Source of the DNA: Chara braunii
Taxonomy: Eukaryota > Streptophyta > Charophyceae > Charales > Characeae
Direction of reading: 5' to 3'
Assembly: GCA_003427395.1 (NCBI GenBank)
Contig: BFEA01000037.1
Span: forward strand, 1,730,982 to 1,780,438
Length of the DNA stretch: 49,457 nt
The notes under the pieces were generated by a model. It saw only the letters and a list, made by a program, of their open reading frames with translations. It had not been told where the DNA came from and did no database searches. Both the position numbers and the translations under genes were made by a program. This document shows, piece after piece, positions 31,085 through 41,645 of the stretch (its first letter is position 1; the number at the start of each line of letters is the position of its first letter).

Positions 31085-32012
31085 GGCATAAGGCCCCGAC
31101 AATTTTTGGCCCTGTGAGCAGCACTGTCGGCCGCCCTAAGTGAAGGCGGGCCCGACCAAGGCCAAGAGACCTATTTTTCAGCTACCACGCAACTGGGGAA
31201 ATTCAAGCAATTGCGCAGCGGCAGTTGGTTGAGAGTGCCGAAGCCCTGGATGCCTTTTTGTACGCAACCGAGACAGGCCCTAGGCCAGATACACAACATG
31301 GCCCGAACACAGGCTGCGGGCAGTTGGGCACATGCAACCGTCACAGGCCCTGGACCTGATCCGTTTGGACCAGGGCTCAACCTCTCAAGGCCTACCGGAA
31401 GCTTCTGGACAGGGGCCCAACGCAACCAGGCCACACGCAGCAGACAGACCACTTCCATTTAGGAAAGTGCCTGCCCTCGCATTCGGATTCGGGCACTAGC
31501 TGCATGTTGCGCAAGCGCTGCTGCGCTAATCGCTGGCCAGGCCCACGCGCTCACGGGCGAGCTGGATGAGCAGGCAACCATAGCCAAGCAGCGCAGCACT
31601 ATGCTAGATGGGGCACACGGTGGTCCTTGGGTGCATGTGGCATCTGTGAGTGGTCCGAGGATCGAGGTTGTGAGTGATACGAGAGACATACCTGGTGCTT
31701 GAGGCGAACGCCATTGGCTGAGATCTGCTCGTACTTTAGGGAGTTGTTGACGTCACCAGCAGCATTGTAGATAGGCTAGATAGGATCTGCCATTTGTAGT
31801 CTGGCACATAGCGCCAGATAGGAAGTCGACATCGGTTCTTTGTTGATGACGATGAGACTATTTCAACATTGTCACTTATGAGTCTTTGTTGTGCTCTTAT
31901 TTCGTGAAACTCGTGTTGCAATTCTGCTTTTGGTTTGAGGTCACGACTATCTGGTTACATGTGTATGACGGTGCTTGAATTCTGGAGTTCGATATCGCTC
32001 ATTTTCCTTGCA
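31082..32012 (+). mobile_element. Element C 3' LTR
   Basis: The LTR starts TGAGGCATAAGGCCCC, contains the CCGCCCTAAGTGAAGGCGGG hairpin near 31132 and ends CCTTGCA. Element B's protease resumes at the next base. Confidence 0.92.
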
Positions 32013-32234
32013 ATATCATCCTTCCTAATTGAAAAAAAACTGCCTTTTGACAAGATTCTGGGAATGGATTGACACGAGGAAGCCGACAAAAAAAAAAAGA
32101 TTGTAAAACTAAAGGACGAGAAGTCCGACCTTCGAACGATAAAGTTGTACCATAGGTTTGGCTCCGACTCTACTCTGTTTTTCTGTTGTATGAGTTACCC
32201 AACCTTCAGGTCGATGGTCTGTAAGAAGAAGTTG
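32013..32234 (+). pseudogene. pol: Element B protease end and linker to RT
   Basis: Immediately after element C the translation gives KLPFDKILGMD, the C-terminal hallmark of the same protease whose start is at 21623-21912, followed by a TGA and a Lys-rich linker. This proves that C landed inside B's protease. Confidence 0.85.
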
Positions 32235-33196
32235 GATCAGGATATAATGATGGTACTTGTTAAAAAAGTCAGAGAGTGCTCCTCATCCTATCCTCCTTCC
32301 ATTGAAAAACTTCCCAACGAATATAAGGACTTGCAGGCTGAGCCGACGGGAATCACTGAGCGTGCTATTAAGCACATGATTGAGATTATTCCCGGAAGCA
32401 AGATTCCCAAGGGTCCCATCTACCGAATGTCTCCTAGGGAACTTGAGGAATTGTGTAAGCAATTGCAAGAACTTACTGACAAAGGATGGATTCGTCCTAG
32501 CTCATCTCCTTATGGTGCCCCCGTCTTATTTGTGCCCAAAAAGAAAGGTGAACTCCGACTATGCATTGACTATAGAGGGCTGAACTTTGTCATTGTGAAA
32601 AAACCGAAGCCACTTCCGCGCACTGACGACATGTTGGACCAGTCGCAAGGCTGCAGGTACTTCAGTAAGATTGATCTCAAGGCAGGGTACCACCAAATTG
32701 AGGTGGCTCCTGAAGATCAGCACAAGACGGCTTTCCGAACAAGGTATGGTCCCTACGAGTTTGTGGTTATACCGTTTGGATTGACTAATGCACCTGCGAC
32801 CTTTCAAGGTCGATGAACGAATTGTTTCGTCAATGGTTGGACCAATTCGTAGTAGTCTATCTCAATGACATTCTAGTGTATAGTAAAACACTACAAGACC
32901 ACAAGAAACATCTACGAATGGTTTTGCAGAAGTTGTGCGAGTGCAACTTTAAACTGAACTCGAAGAAGTCCGAGTTTGTTAAGCCTGAAGTTTTGTACTT
33001 GGGGCATATAGTAAACGAGGAAGGACTAAGGCCTGAAGAAAAGAAGATTACAACAATTCGAGATTGGCCCCAACCTCAGACTATAACGGAGTTGAGATCT
33101 TTTCTAGGACTCGCTTATTATTATAGGAAGTTCGTTATAAACTTTTCCTTGATAACTGCTCCTATGAGAAGACTTTTGAAGAAGAAAAGACCATGA
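32235..33196 (+). pseudogene. pol: Element B reverse transcriptase with altered YLDD box
   Basis: RT blocks include [67 protein letters not shown] and [11 protein letters not shown] one-base shift near 32812 separates this from the second half, which carries VVVYLNDILVYS. The catalytic box is Y-L-N-D (Asn codon 32864-32866) instead of Y-L-D-D, which removes a metal-binding Asp. It ends at a TGA after LLKKKRP. Confidence 0.9.
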
Positions 33197-33676
33197 TTGT
33201 GGGACAAAGCTTGTGAGTCATCGTTTAGGAAGTTAAAACATGTTCTGACTCACTACCCTGTCTTAAAGATTGTTGAACCTTCTCTTCCTTTCATCGCCAC
33301 AACTGATGCAAGTCAATATGAAATTGGTGTTGTGCTACAATAGGATGACGGTAAGGGATATAGACCTATAAAGTTTATACCTAGGAGACTTCCGTCAGAG
33401 AAAGTGATCAATTTCACCTATGAAAGGGAATTGTATGCCTTAATCTCTGCGCTAGACACCTGGAAACAGTGCTTGGTAGGAAGACACTTCACTGTCTATT
33501 CAGATCACTCCACTCTGAAATGGATAAAGACTCGGCCTAGACTTTCTGATACCTTTGATTGTGAACTAAAGAGAATCAAAGGAAAGTCTAATGTGGTTGC
33601 GGATGTTTTGTCCAGGCCTGCAGATTGTTTTGGAACCATTGTCTCCTATCTCGATATTGGGAATGAACTGAAATAA
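33197..33676 (+). pseudogene. pol: Element B RNase H
   Basis: FRKLKHVLTHYPVLKI, FIATTDASQYEIGVVLQ followed by a TAG, then YERELYALISALDTWKQCL, YSDHSTLKWIKTRPRLS and SNVVADVLSRP. The TDAS catalytic Asp is present. One internal stop near 33344 and a TAA at the end interrupt the frame. Confidence 0.88.
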
Positions 33677-34504
33677 CAAATATTAAGGGTTACGGGAATG
33701 ATCCTATCTAGAATCCTATCATTGGGACCTTGCGCAAGAACCCTGAACTATTCCTAGAGTATCGAATGACTGATGACTTACTCTTCTTCATGGATAAAAC
33801 CGAAGAACGATTATGTATTCCTCACAAAGAACAAATTAAGAGTTTAATCATTGGGGAATGTCATGATGCTGAGGGTCACTTTGGTTTTAAGAAGACGTAT
33901 GTCGATGTCCGAGAACGCTTTGATTGGAAAGGAATGAAGAGCATGTACTAATGTATATGCGGACTTGTCTTGTCTGTCAGAGGAACAAGCCCACGCATGA
34001 GAATCTGCTGAGACTATTGAAACCACTGCCTATTCCAAGTGAGGTGAGTCTATCTCCATAGACTTTACGAGTCTCACTAAGAGTCGAAATGGCAACAGTC
34101 AGGTAATGGTCATCGTAGATAGATTCTCAAAGTATGCTATGTTCATTCCTTTGCCTGTCGAAGCTAGAACCGAACTGGCTATCCAAAAGTTTCAGATGCG
34201 ATGGGTTTCTGAGTATGGATTCCCGAAAACCATCGTCTCTAACAAGGATGTTCGGTTCACTAGTCTACAATGGCAAAAGTTGATGGAAGTCTATGGCACC
34301 AGGTTGACCATGTCGTCCGGTAGACATACTGAAACGAATGGCCAAACTGAGCAAATGAATCGTCTATGCCAACAACTTCTGCGCATGTATGTCCGACCTG
34401 ATCAGATAGATTGGGATGAGAACTTACCTAAGATTGCTAGTGCTTATAATAACAGTATACATACTGTTACGGGTAGAACGCCTAATGCACTGCATAAAGG
34501 ATGA
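33677..34504 (+). pseudogene. pol: Element B integrase
   Basis: The zinc-binding half shows RLCIPHKEQIKSLIIGECHD and HFGFKKTYVDVRERF, with stops near 33950. The core shows VIVDRFSKYAMFIPLP, then VSNKDVRFTS, where the catalytic Asp (SD in A and D) is Asn at 34241-34243, and ETNGQTEQMN with the Glu. A TGA ends the frame at 34502-34504. Confidence 0.88.
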
Positions 34505-35100
34505 AAGCCTCGACACCCCATTGATGCTTTGACTAGGGACCACATTCAAAGGTTACCCCTAGGAACCCGTGAATTTGCAGTTTTGTATGAAGAAGATATT
34601 AAAAAGGTAAAAGAAAATATACAAAAAGCCCAACTGCAGATGATTGAGCAGGCTATCAAACACCGTCGGCCATCACAGTTCCAAGAAGGAGATCTGGTTT
34701 GGGTGAAGTCTTAAAGAATTTGCCTTGGAAGAAAACATGTCTCAGAAACTGATGCGTGTCTACTATGGTCCCTGGGAAGTTCTTAAGGTGATTGGGGATG
34801 CAGATTGGACCTTCCTAAAGAATAGATGTTCCCCCACACCTACGGACCTACCCTGTTTTCCATGCGTCTAAACTGTTACCGTACGCAGAAGGAGATAACT
34901 GAAGTTGAGAAAATTCTGGAACATGGCTATTTCTCTACAGATGGCAAACGAAGACCACAGAAGCAGTATAGGTACATTTCAAGTCTCAACCGCTGTTTGA
35001 AGCCAAATGGTTTAGTAAGAAAGAACTCTTACCTACTGCTCCTGACATTGTTGCTGCATACGAACGTGGGTTAAAGCCAAGTTGATGTCTTTTCTCCGAT
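34505..35100 (+). pseudogene. pol: Element B integrase C-terminus, decayed
   Basis: Continues as HIQRLPLGTREFAVLYEEDI, HRRPSQFQEGDLVWVKS and a stop, then shifted fragments (YGPWEVLKV and RPQKQYRYISS) equivalent to the chromodomain-like tail of element A. Too damaged to encode a protein. Confidence 0.75.
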
Positions 35101-35144
35101 GGAACTTGAAAATTGGGCCGGCGGGAATGCAATAACCCATGCCA

Positions 35145-36376
35145 TGTCTCGTAGATTGTATGAGGGCCTTGCCTGGCCACACTCAGACCCGGGCCGGAGG
35201 GGGAAAAAAGAACACTACGTAAAAATGCAGGGCTTGAAAACCAAGTCAACTGTCGAACATCCAACAGTCAAAGTCAAAGTGTACCCAGCCCAGGCCGCCG
35301 GTCAAACGCACACACTTGTTTGCATGCAGGTACCCAGACAGCATCAGGACCAAGGGGAAAATCTGCAATTATACAATCCAGGCGCTCAGCTGTGAGTCAA
35401 TCTGCACGACTGTGGAAAAGGCCTGAGGCCAGACAACCTCGACAAATACTACATAAGGCTGGGTCTCCGGGTAGTCAACATTCAGTCTGGCTATGCTGCT
35501 TTGACGCTGGCTCGACTCTGGCTGGACGTTGGCATTGAAGCTGGCTCGACGCTGGCGAGATGCTGGCTGTGCGCAGGCACTGTGGACGACGACGCGGGAC
35601 TATGGCAGAATGCTGACGCTTCTGTTCTATGCACCAGGCATTGCTAATGTGGCGCATGCCACTTGTCTACATTGCTGATGTGGCGCATGACACTGGTCTA
35701 CATTGTTGATTTGGCACATGCCACTTATCTACATTACTGATGTGGCGCTGCCACCTGTCTACATTGTGCGGATGTGGCGCATGCCACTGGTCTACATTGT
35801 TGATTTGCCGCATGCCACTTACCTACATTACTGATGTGGCGCTGCCACCTGTCTACATTGTGTTGCTGATGTGGCGCTACCATCTGTCTTCATTGATGAT
35901 GTGGCGCATGCCACCTGTCTCTACATCTGACGTGGCATTGGCCACGCTGTTTACATAAGGACTGGTTGCGACAAGGGGGAAGATCGGGATCTGTGGATGA
36001 TTGGGATCGGGTACTCGCCTGAGGTTGACGTCATTACCGTAATCTGCTGTTGTCTTCATGGTCTTCACGAGATAAGAGTGCCACGTGGCACTTCTGGGTG
36101 ATCAGGACTTATCATACTTGTTATCGTATACTGGCTGATGACGTGGAGGCGAGAGGAAGCCCGGAGAAGAAGTGGGGTTTGATTGGATTACTCTTGTGTG
36201 ATCATTGTTTATCTCTTCCACCTTCTCCTCTGTCTATTCCCCCTCCACTCTCTTCGTCTAATGGTAACGAGATACTGTTTCAGATACCACTTCACGTTAA
36301 CTGGAGACTTTGTGCAGATCTGAGACTACTTGTGCTTTGACGTCTGATTAGTATCTGCCAGACTGGGTTCATTACA
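35145..36376 (+). mobile_element. Element B 3' LTR
   Basis: Starts TGTCTCGTAGATTG and ends TTCATTACA, like 16876-17976. It is 131 bases longer. Most of the difference is three extra 31-bp units in the minisatellite (35643-35930) and about 50 bases near 35240-35300. Confidence 0.9.
35643..35930. repeat. 31-bp LTR minisatellite, nine units
   Basis: Same units as 17336-17530 but nine instead of six. A block of three units (about 93 bases, ending in the variant GATGTGGCGCTGCCACCTG) is repeated. Confidence 0.88.
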
Positions 36377-36467
36377 ATAAGCATAATTCATAAACTTAAA
36401 AAAAAAAAAAGAGAAGAAAAAGGAAGAGGTAGAAAGGGTTTCAGTGACGTCATAGATCCTAAATTCA
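36377..36467. other. Short unassigned A-rich stretch
   Basis: Purine-rich sequence with an A13 run follows element B. No gene is seen. It may be part of the host region into which B and D inserted. Confidence 0.5.
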
Positions 36468-36541
36468 GAGAAATTTCAATCTTTTAAATTTCTTTCCCCC
36501 CCCCCCCCTCGATTTATGTGTGTCATCCTTGCGCAGGGGCC

Positions 36542-36573
<32 letters not shown>

Positions 36574-36607
36574 ACGGATGTCCTGAAGGACGAGAAATTT
36601 CAATCTT
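36468..36607 (-). mobile_element. U6 retroposition unit with 16-bp target-site duplication
   Basis: GAGAAATTTCAATCTT occurs at 36468-36483 and again at 36592-36607. On the minus strand the second copy abuts base G1 of U6 exactly, and the first follows the U6 3' end after a G-run plus AAAGAAATTTAA tail. This is the layout of LINE-mediated reverse transcription of a small RNA. Confidence 0.9.
36509..36591 (-). pseudogene. U6 spliceosomal snRNA retropseudogene
   Basis: Minus strand bases 1-83 of U6 are nearly identical to plant U6: GTCCTTCAGGACATCCG, the ATACAGAGAAGATTAGCATG core with the ACAGAGA box, and the CCCCTGCGCAAGGATGACAC intramolecular stem region. After ATAAATCGA the normal 3' end is replaced by a G-run. 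There is no Pol III T-run terminator directly after it and no recognisable USE or TATA promoter upstream, so it is not an active gene. U6 is the catalytic RNA of the spliceosome. Confidence 0.93.
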
Positions 36608-36682
36608 ACCACCCATAGGGTTTAGTTTTTTAGCAAGATGGTCAGTTAATGGGACAAGCAAGCAACTCCAGGTTCTAATGCA

Positions 36683-37444
36683 GATCTGACAGCCAACTTG
36701 CTGAAAGGAGCTAGCTAGACAAGGCCTCCACTGGTAGGCTTCAAACTGTAAACAGAGGTAGCAGAAGCCAGTCTAGTATCCGAGTCCAGAAGTCAAGACT
36801 CACAGGCTAACTCAGGTAGGGGTGAGGGGTGGTATATCCTTCCCTCAGGAAGTAATCAATGCTGTCCACTCGGGCCTCCCGACCATAATGCGGGGGAGCG
36901 TGTGCGAGTACCTATTGTAATCTCTTCTGACTTGTCGGACTGATGCTCCCCAGAATGGAAAGGAGCCAGAACCGTAAGGTTCTTTTTTTTTTTTTTTAAA
37001 TGATAGCAGTGATCAACAGGGACGATGGTCATTTGGGTACCTTCTCTGTAAGCTAATAATAGTGGATCTGACAGCCAACTTGCTGAAAGGAGCTAGCTAG
37101 ACAAGGCCTCCACTGGTAGGCTTCAAACCGTAAACAGAGGTAGCAGAAGGCAGTCTAGTATCCGGGTCCAGAAGTCAAGTCTCGCAGGCTAACTCAGGCA
37201 GGCGTGAGGGGTGGTATACTCCCTCAGGAAGTAATCAATGCTGTCCACTCGGGCCTCCCGACCATAATGGGGGGGAGCGTGTGCGAGTAACTATTGTAAT
37301 CTCTTCTGACTTGTCGGACTGATGCTCCCCAGAATGGAAAGGAGCCAGAACCGTAAGGTTCTTTTTTTTATTATATAAATGATAGCAGTGATCAACAGGG
37401 ACGATGGTCATTTGGGTACCTTCTCTGTAAGCTAATAATAATGG
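36683..37444. repeat. Tandem pair of a ~380-bp SINE-like unit
   Basis: Two near-identical copies start at GATCTGACAGCCAACTTGC (36683 and 37065, spacing 382). Each ends with CGGACTGATGCTCCCCAGAA, a hairpin GAACC-GTAA-GGTTC, a T run and a shared 65-base tail. The 3' part recurs, diverged, at 20260-20425 inside element B gag. It has no coding capacity. It could be a short non-autonomous retroelement or a satellite-like dimer; no A/B-box promoter is convincing. Confidence 0.75.
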
Positions 37445-37595
37445 ATCCAAATGGAAAGCGGAAAATGGTGCAAGACTATGCAAAGAATGACAGCCCCAAT
37501 GCAGTGAGAGCCAAACGGTCATGATGAACGTGACAAGGAATATGGAAACATCATTTTCCCAAGGAAACAGAATGGGGGGGGTTAATAAGCATAAG
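37445..37595. other. Left flank of element D, similar to its right flank
   Basis: ATGAACGTGACAAGGAATATGG and the following bases to GCATAAG resemble 45823-45895 (ATGAGAAATATGGGAATATTG ... GGAGCATAAC). The interval is therefore part of a degenerate tandem duplication in the host locus that element D interrupted. Confidence 0.55.
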
Positions 37596-38707
37596 TGCGA
37601 GGCCACTGCCTCTATGAGCCCCATAAGGCCCCCTTTTTGCAGCCCGTCGGCCGCCCTAAGTGAAGGCAGGCTCGACGAGGCCCTCAGGGCCGTATTCTGG
37701 CCACCACGCAACTCGGGAAATTCAGGCCGTTGCGCAGCGCCAGTTGGTTGAGTGAACCCAGGCCCTGGGCAGCCTGTGTGAATGTATGTGAAGCAGGCCC
37801 TGGGCTGGATNGAAATTCAGGCCGTTGCGCAGCGCCAGTTGGTTGAGTGAACCCAGGCCCTGGGCAGCCTGTGTGAATGTATGTGAAGCAGGCCCTGGGC
37901 TGGATACGGGTACTGGGCCAAACACAGGCCAAAGGCAGTTGGGCACATGCAACCACCTCAGGCCGTCTGTGTGAATGTATGTGAAGCAGGCCCTGGGCTG
38001 GATACGGGTACTGGGCCAAACACAGGCCAAAGGCAGTTGGGCACATGCAACAACCTCAGGCCCAAGGCCTGTTTTCGTCGTGCTGGGCCTCAGGCTACCG
38101 AGGCCTACTGGAAGCTTCCTGGGACTGGACGCAGGCAGGCCACTTCGATATAGCAAAGGGCCTGCCTCCGTATTCGATATTCGGGTGCTGGCTGCATGCT
38201 GCGCAAGCGCTGCTGCGCTATTTGCTGGCTGGCACTCACGCTCTCACGGGCGAGCAGGAAGGAGCGGGCAGCCATAGCCGAGCTGCTCCGCTGTGAGCTG
38301 GGTGTGGCGCAAGGTGGTCCTTGGGTGCTAGTGGCATCTGTGTGTTGGGGAACGAGGTTGTGAGTGTGACGAGAGACATACCTGGTGCTGGAAGCGTGCG
38401 ACATTGGTCGCTGTATGCTCGTACTTCGGGAAAGCTGTTGACGTCACATTTCGGCATCGTAGTGTAGGCTAGATAGGATCTGCCACATGTAGTCTGGGTG
38501 CTGAGCGCCAGATAGGATATCAACTCTGGTTCTTCGTTGATGATGATGGGACTATTTCAGCATTGTCAATTATGAACTCTTGGTGTGTTTCTTATTTGGT
38601 GAATCTCGTGGTGCAATTCTGCTGTTGGTTCGAGGTCACAACTATCTGGACTCATATGTATGATGCTGTTTGATTGCTGAAATTCGCTATTGCTCATCTT
38701 CCTTGCA
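37596..38707 (+). mobile_element. Element D 5' LTR
   Basis: It contains the CCGCCCTAAGTGAAGGC hairpin near its start. A 94-bp duplication sits around an N at 37811 (37717-37810 and 37812-37905), and a further 97-bp tandem duplication (GTGTGAATGTATGTGAAGC ... CACCTCAGGCC) lies at about 37870-38065. The N-flanked copy is probably an assembly artefact. Confidence 0.88.
37717..37905. other. Assembly join: N between 94-bp duplicate copies
   Basis: GAAATTCAGGCCGTTGCGCA and the following bases flank N 37811 identically, in element D 5' LTR. Confidence 0.8.
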
Positions 38708-38710
38708 ATT

Positions 38711-38723
38711 TGGTATCAGAGTT
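38711..38723 (+). promoter_or_regulatory. Element D primer binding site
   Basis: TGGTATCAGAGTT follows three bases after the LTR end CTTGCA. Its first 11 bases match the iMet-tRNA complement exactly. Confidence 0.9.
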
Positions 38724-39969
38724 GTGGTACGTTTGCGCTCATCTGGCGCTTGTCTTCTGCCTGGTGCGGTACATACATGCGGTCTGCTTGGCGAGTTTGG
38801 CCGTAAGTGGTGTGTAGTGAGGAGGGCGGAGGCAAGTGAGTGGCGACCCAGGAGGTGAGGGGATCGCCAGGGAAGGCTACGTGGTGTTAATGTGGTCTGG
38901 ACAGTGTGATGAGAACTATCTAATGTGCGATTGATGCTGAGGTGGAACGGCGAGATAATGCTGGTTGTGCCGATGCAGTGACTGGTCATCGCAATCGCCA
39001 TTTGGTCATCTGGTGAGATTATCTCAGTGGTTGGGGGCAGTTATTTGAGGTACGTTGCTTTTAACCTTATCTACCCTCTCCGACACTTCTTACCGTGAGG
39101 TTGTGTGTTCCTTCTTGAGAGTCCTCTCATTGTGATGTGTCGAGTGCGCTCAACCTTGAGAGTCGGCAATGTTCACGTGGAGCATCTGGGAGAAGATGGG
39201 CGGAGCTTTCTGAAGGGCCCTAAACGAAGCACTGGGTCACGGTCACCATGCCAACCCACAGGGAGTAGAGCACGCATGCCTTGTTGCTTGTCCTTTGTTC
39301 GGCTTGCTGCGCTGTTAGATGGGTACTGTTGGGCAGGCCAGCCCTTGAGGGAGACGAGACCGGGCGTCTTTAAATAAGCACCGGAAGGGGAACCATTGGC
39401 TGTGATCGTCGTCCGGCTGCGACGTAAAAGAATTCCTGGAGTCACTTGGGGGCGGACGTTAAATTGCCTCTGGATCAGCCAATGGTTGTAAGGCTCGCTG
39501 CACGCGAGGATAATCCAGTGCGGGGCTGGCCAGCTCAGCAGATACTCGGGGCACAGGGGTGGGCCAGACACACCTTTAGACACGCAACGCCTCCGGATTG
39601 CTCAGGGACGCTGACGTCATGAGATACTCAGGGAAACTAAGGGAGGGGTTGATTCCAAGTGATAAGTTCAAAAAAATTCCATGCTGTCCTATCCACACAA
39701 ATGATTCTATTTTTATGTTTTGATTAGTTAGGTGTACAGCCATTGACATCTGGCAGACAGCATTAGTTAGAACTGCTTCTTGTTCATAGTGCTTCTGTTT
39801 GCGGACTAGTCAAACTAAAAATAGTTTTGTTTGTAGGAATCTGACTTCCCTGTTGACTTCAAATGATATCTGTTCCAAAATAGCAACCACCAAATTAGTT
39901 GGTCTGTGCACTACGCTGCGGTAGGCATTTAGAGTGCATTAGTGCAGATTGTGTACAGTGCTGTAGCTT
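38724..39969 (+). other. Element D leader
   Basis: Alignable with the leaders of C and E, with no coding signal. It includes the conserved GGGTCACGGTCACCATGCCAACCC block. The TATA-like site found in C is TTTAAAT here (39370-39376). Confidence 0.7.
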
Positions 39970-41645
39970 ATGAGTGATATGGAGGAACAGCAACCGGACG
40001 ACCGGATCTTGCGATCGGCAAGGCGCCCAGTAGCCCACTTGGCATTAGGACCAGAGGGCGACAAACATCTGTTCCGCCAGCTTAGGGAGAGGCAGCAGCA
40101 GCAAAGGAGGGCTAGAGCAGCAGAGGCTAGCAGGGCACTTGTGAGTGAGGCCACAGCTTCGGAAGCCATGGCCACTTCAGCGCAGCAGACTTCTCAAGCC
40201 GGTAGTTTAGGGTCCGTCGGGTCAACGGTCGTGCAGACCCAGAGTCAGTCCACCGGCGTAATGACGAGCCAGGCATTGGTGTTGACCTCCGATGAGATCG
40301 CCATACAGGAGGCAGCTCTAAAAGAGGCACAACTACAACATGCATTAGGACAGATAAAAGTGAAGAAGGAAAGAATGATTAGAAGAAGAGCCAGGATGCA
40401 GCGGAGAGAAGCGGACGTTAGCGAGTTAGAGGAGATGGACCTGACGCACGTAACGGATGATGTGAGGATCATCCGGTCTGTCCTGCTGAATGTAGTGGAG
40501 GTGCAGGACCAGCAAACAACCATCCTTCACGACATCCAGCAAAGTCTGGCCCAGTTGGTTAGGCGAGCACCAGCAACGTCACCAATGTTCGGGCCTGGTG
40601 CCTGGCCCGTTGTACATCCTCCTCCTTATGTCCTGCCGGTGACTGGGGTATCCCCATATGTAGCCCCATCATCGGTAGCGATCATTTCCCTGGGCATGCA
40701 GCTTTTAGGAGGGGTATCAGCAGGGACCAGTTTGCAGGTTCCTGTACAGACAGTGTACACCCAATCTCCGTTGCAGGTTGCGGTCACCACGCAGCCTGCT
40801 GTCTCGCAGCCTGTGCAGCCGCAGGGCACATAGCCCCAGCAGCTAGCACAACGACTTGTGTCACAAGGTCCACAGCCCGCCGTGATGCAGGGACCGGGAC
40901 AAACACAGTGGGTTCCAAAGACGGCCATTGCCGCTCTGAAACCCTTTACAGGGACAGGAGAGGCAAAGACCTCGACACGTGGTTGAGGTCAGTGCCAGTC
41001 TATGTCAGGTGTAAACTTACCTTGCCGCACGAAGAAGTGCTTGTGGCTGCTTCCTACCTAGAGGGTAGTGCAGCAAGATGGTTGAGTGGTTTAGTGCAGC
41101 TCCAGGGGTATAGTCATGACTTCCGCGCTTGGGCGGTCACCCAGAAATTGGAGGACTTCCTGAAGATGGAGGAAAGGTGGCACGATCCTTAGGAGGCTCA
41201 AAGGGTCACTGATGCGATCCTGACACTGCGCACACGGCAGTTTAAGTCAGTAAGGGAAGCCACCGATGCTGTTGAGCGTCTGATCTGTGTCCCAGGGGTG
41301 CGCTATGACCCCCAGGTTCTGCTTACCTCGCACCTGAGATGCTTTTCTTTGCCTCTCAGGAACCAGTTGGCAAGTCAGGCCAACATCAATATGCACAACT
41401 TCCCTTCGTTCAGCAAGATGGCCCTAGACCTTGAGGCTAAGATAGGGCATGGACAGGCACCCACTGCGGATGGGAGGACGAAGACACTGCCTCCCAACTG
41501 GAAGGCGAAGGGCCGCTTAATGTTTGTCGACAACAATGGTTCTACTATCAAAGTAGACAAACTTCTAGGAAGGAGTAGGTTCAGAGGCGGGCAGCGTAGA
41601 AGCTTCAGAGGGTGGAGTAGTCGTTGCCGTGACTCAAAAAGGTAA
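39970..41645 (+). pseudogene. gag: Element D gag (N-terminal and capsid)
   Basis: From ATG 39970, 287 codons are open: MSDMEEQQPDDRILRSARRP, an Arg/Gln-rich helix RQLRERQQQQRRAR, ARMQRREADVSELEEMDLTH and a Pro/Val/Gln-rich linker, to a TAG at 40831-40833. The capsid follows after a shift: DLDTWLRSVPVYVRCKLTLP, ASYLEGSAARWLSGLVQLQG, WAVTQKLEDFLK, a stop near 41190, then VERLICVPGVRYDPQVLL and NINMHNFPSFSKMAL. It is the best reference for the scrambled gag of C. Confidence 0.88.

Larger units (their letters stand above)
21913..32012 (+). mobile_element. Element C: Ty3/gypsy chromovirus nested in element B
   Basis: The LTRs at 21913-22846 and 31082-32012 (934 and 931 bp) both start TGAGGCATAAGGCCCC and end CCTTGCA. 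The flanks are GATATTC on the left and ATATC on the right: a 5-bp target-site duplication, ATATC, if one base slipped in the left copy. It lies inside B's protease coding sequence. C's own gag is interrupted by mitochondrial DNA and an inversion. It is closely related to element D. Confidence 0.93.
16876..36376 (+). mobile_element. Element B: Ty3/gypsy chromovirus split by nested element C
   Basis: The LTRs at 16876-17976 and 35145-36376 share TGTCTCGTAGATTG starts and TTCATTACA ends. The internal order is PBS, leader, gag, protease (broken at 21912 by element C and resumed at 32013), RT, RNase H, integrase, chromodomain-like tail. Without C it would be about 9.4 kb. Key catalytic residues in protease, RT and integrase are changed and many frames are broken. 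No convincing target-site duplication is seen (CCATA on the left, ATAAG on the right). Confidence 0.9.

Noticed and set aside
16871-36381. Target-site duplication for element B
   Set aside because: The flanks CCATA and ATAAG do not match; only ATA is shared in shifted position.
36509-36591. Active U6 gene
   Set aside because: No upstream USE/TATA arrangement, no T-run terminator directly after the RNA and a replaced 3' end; the target-site duplication shows retroposition.
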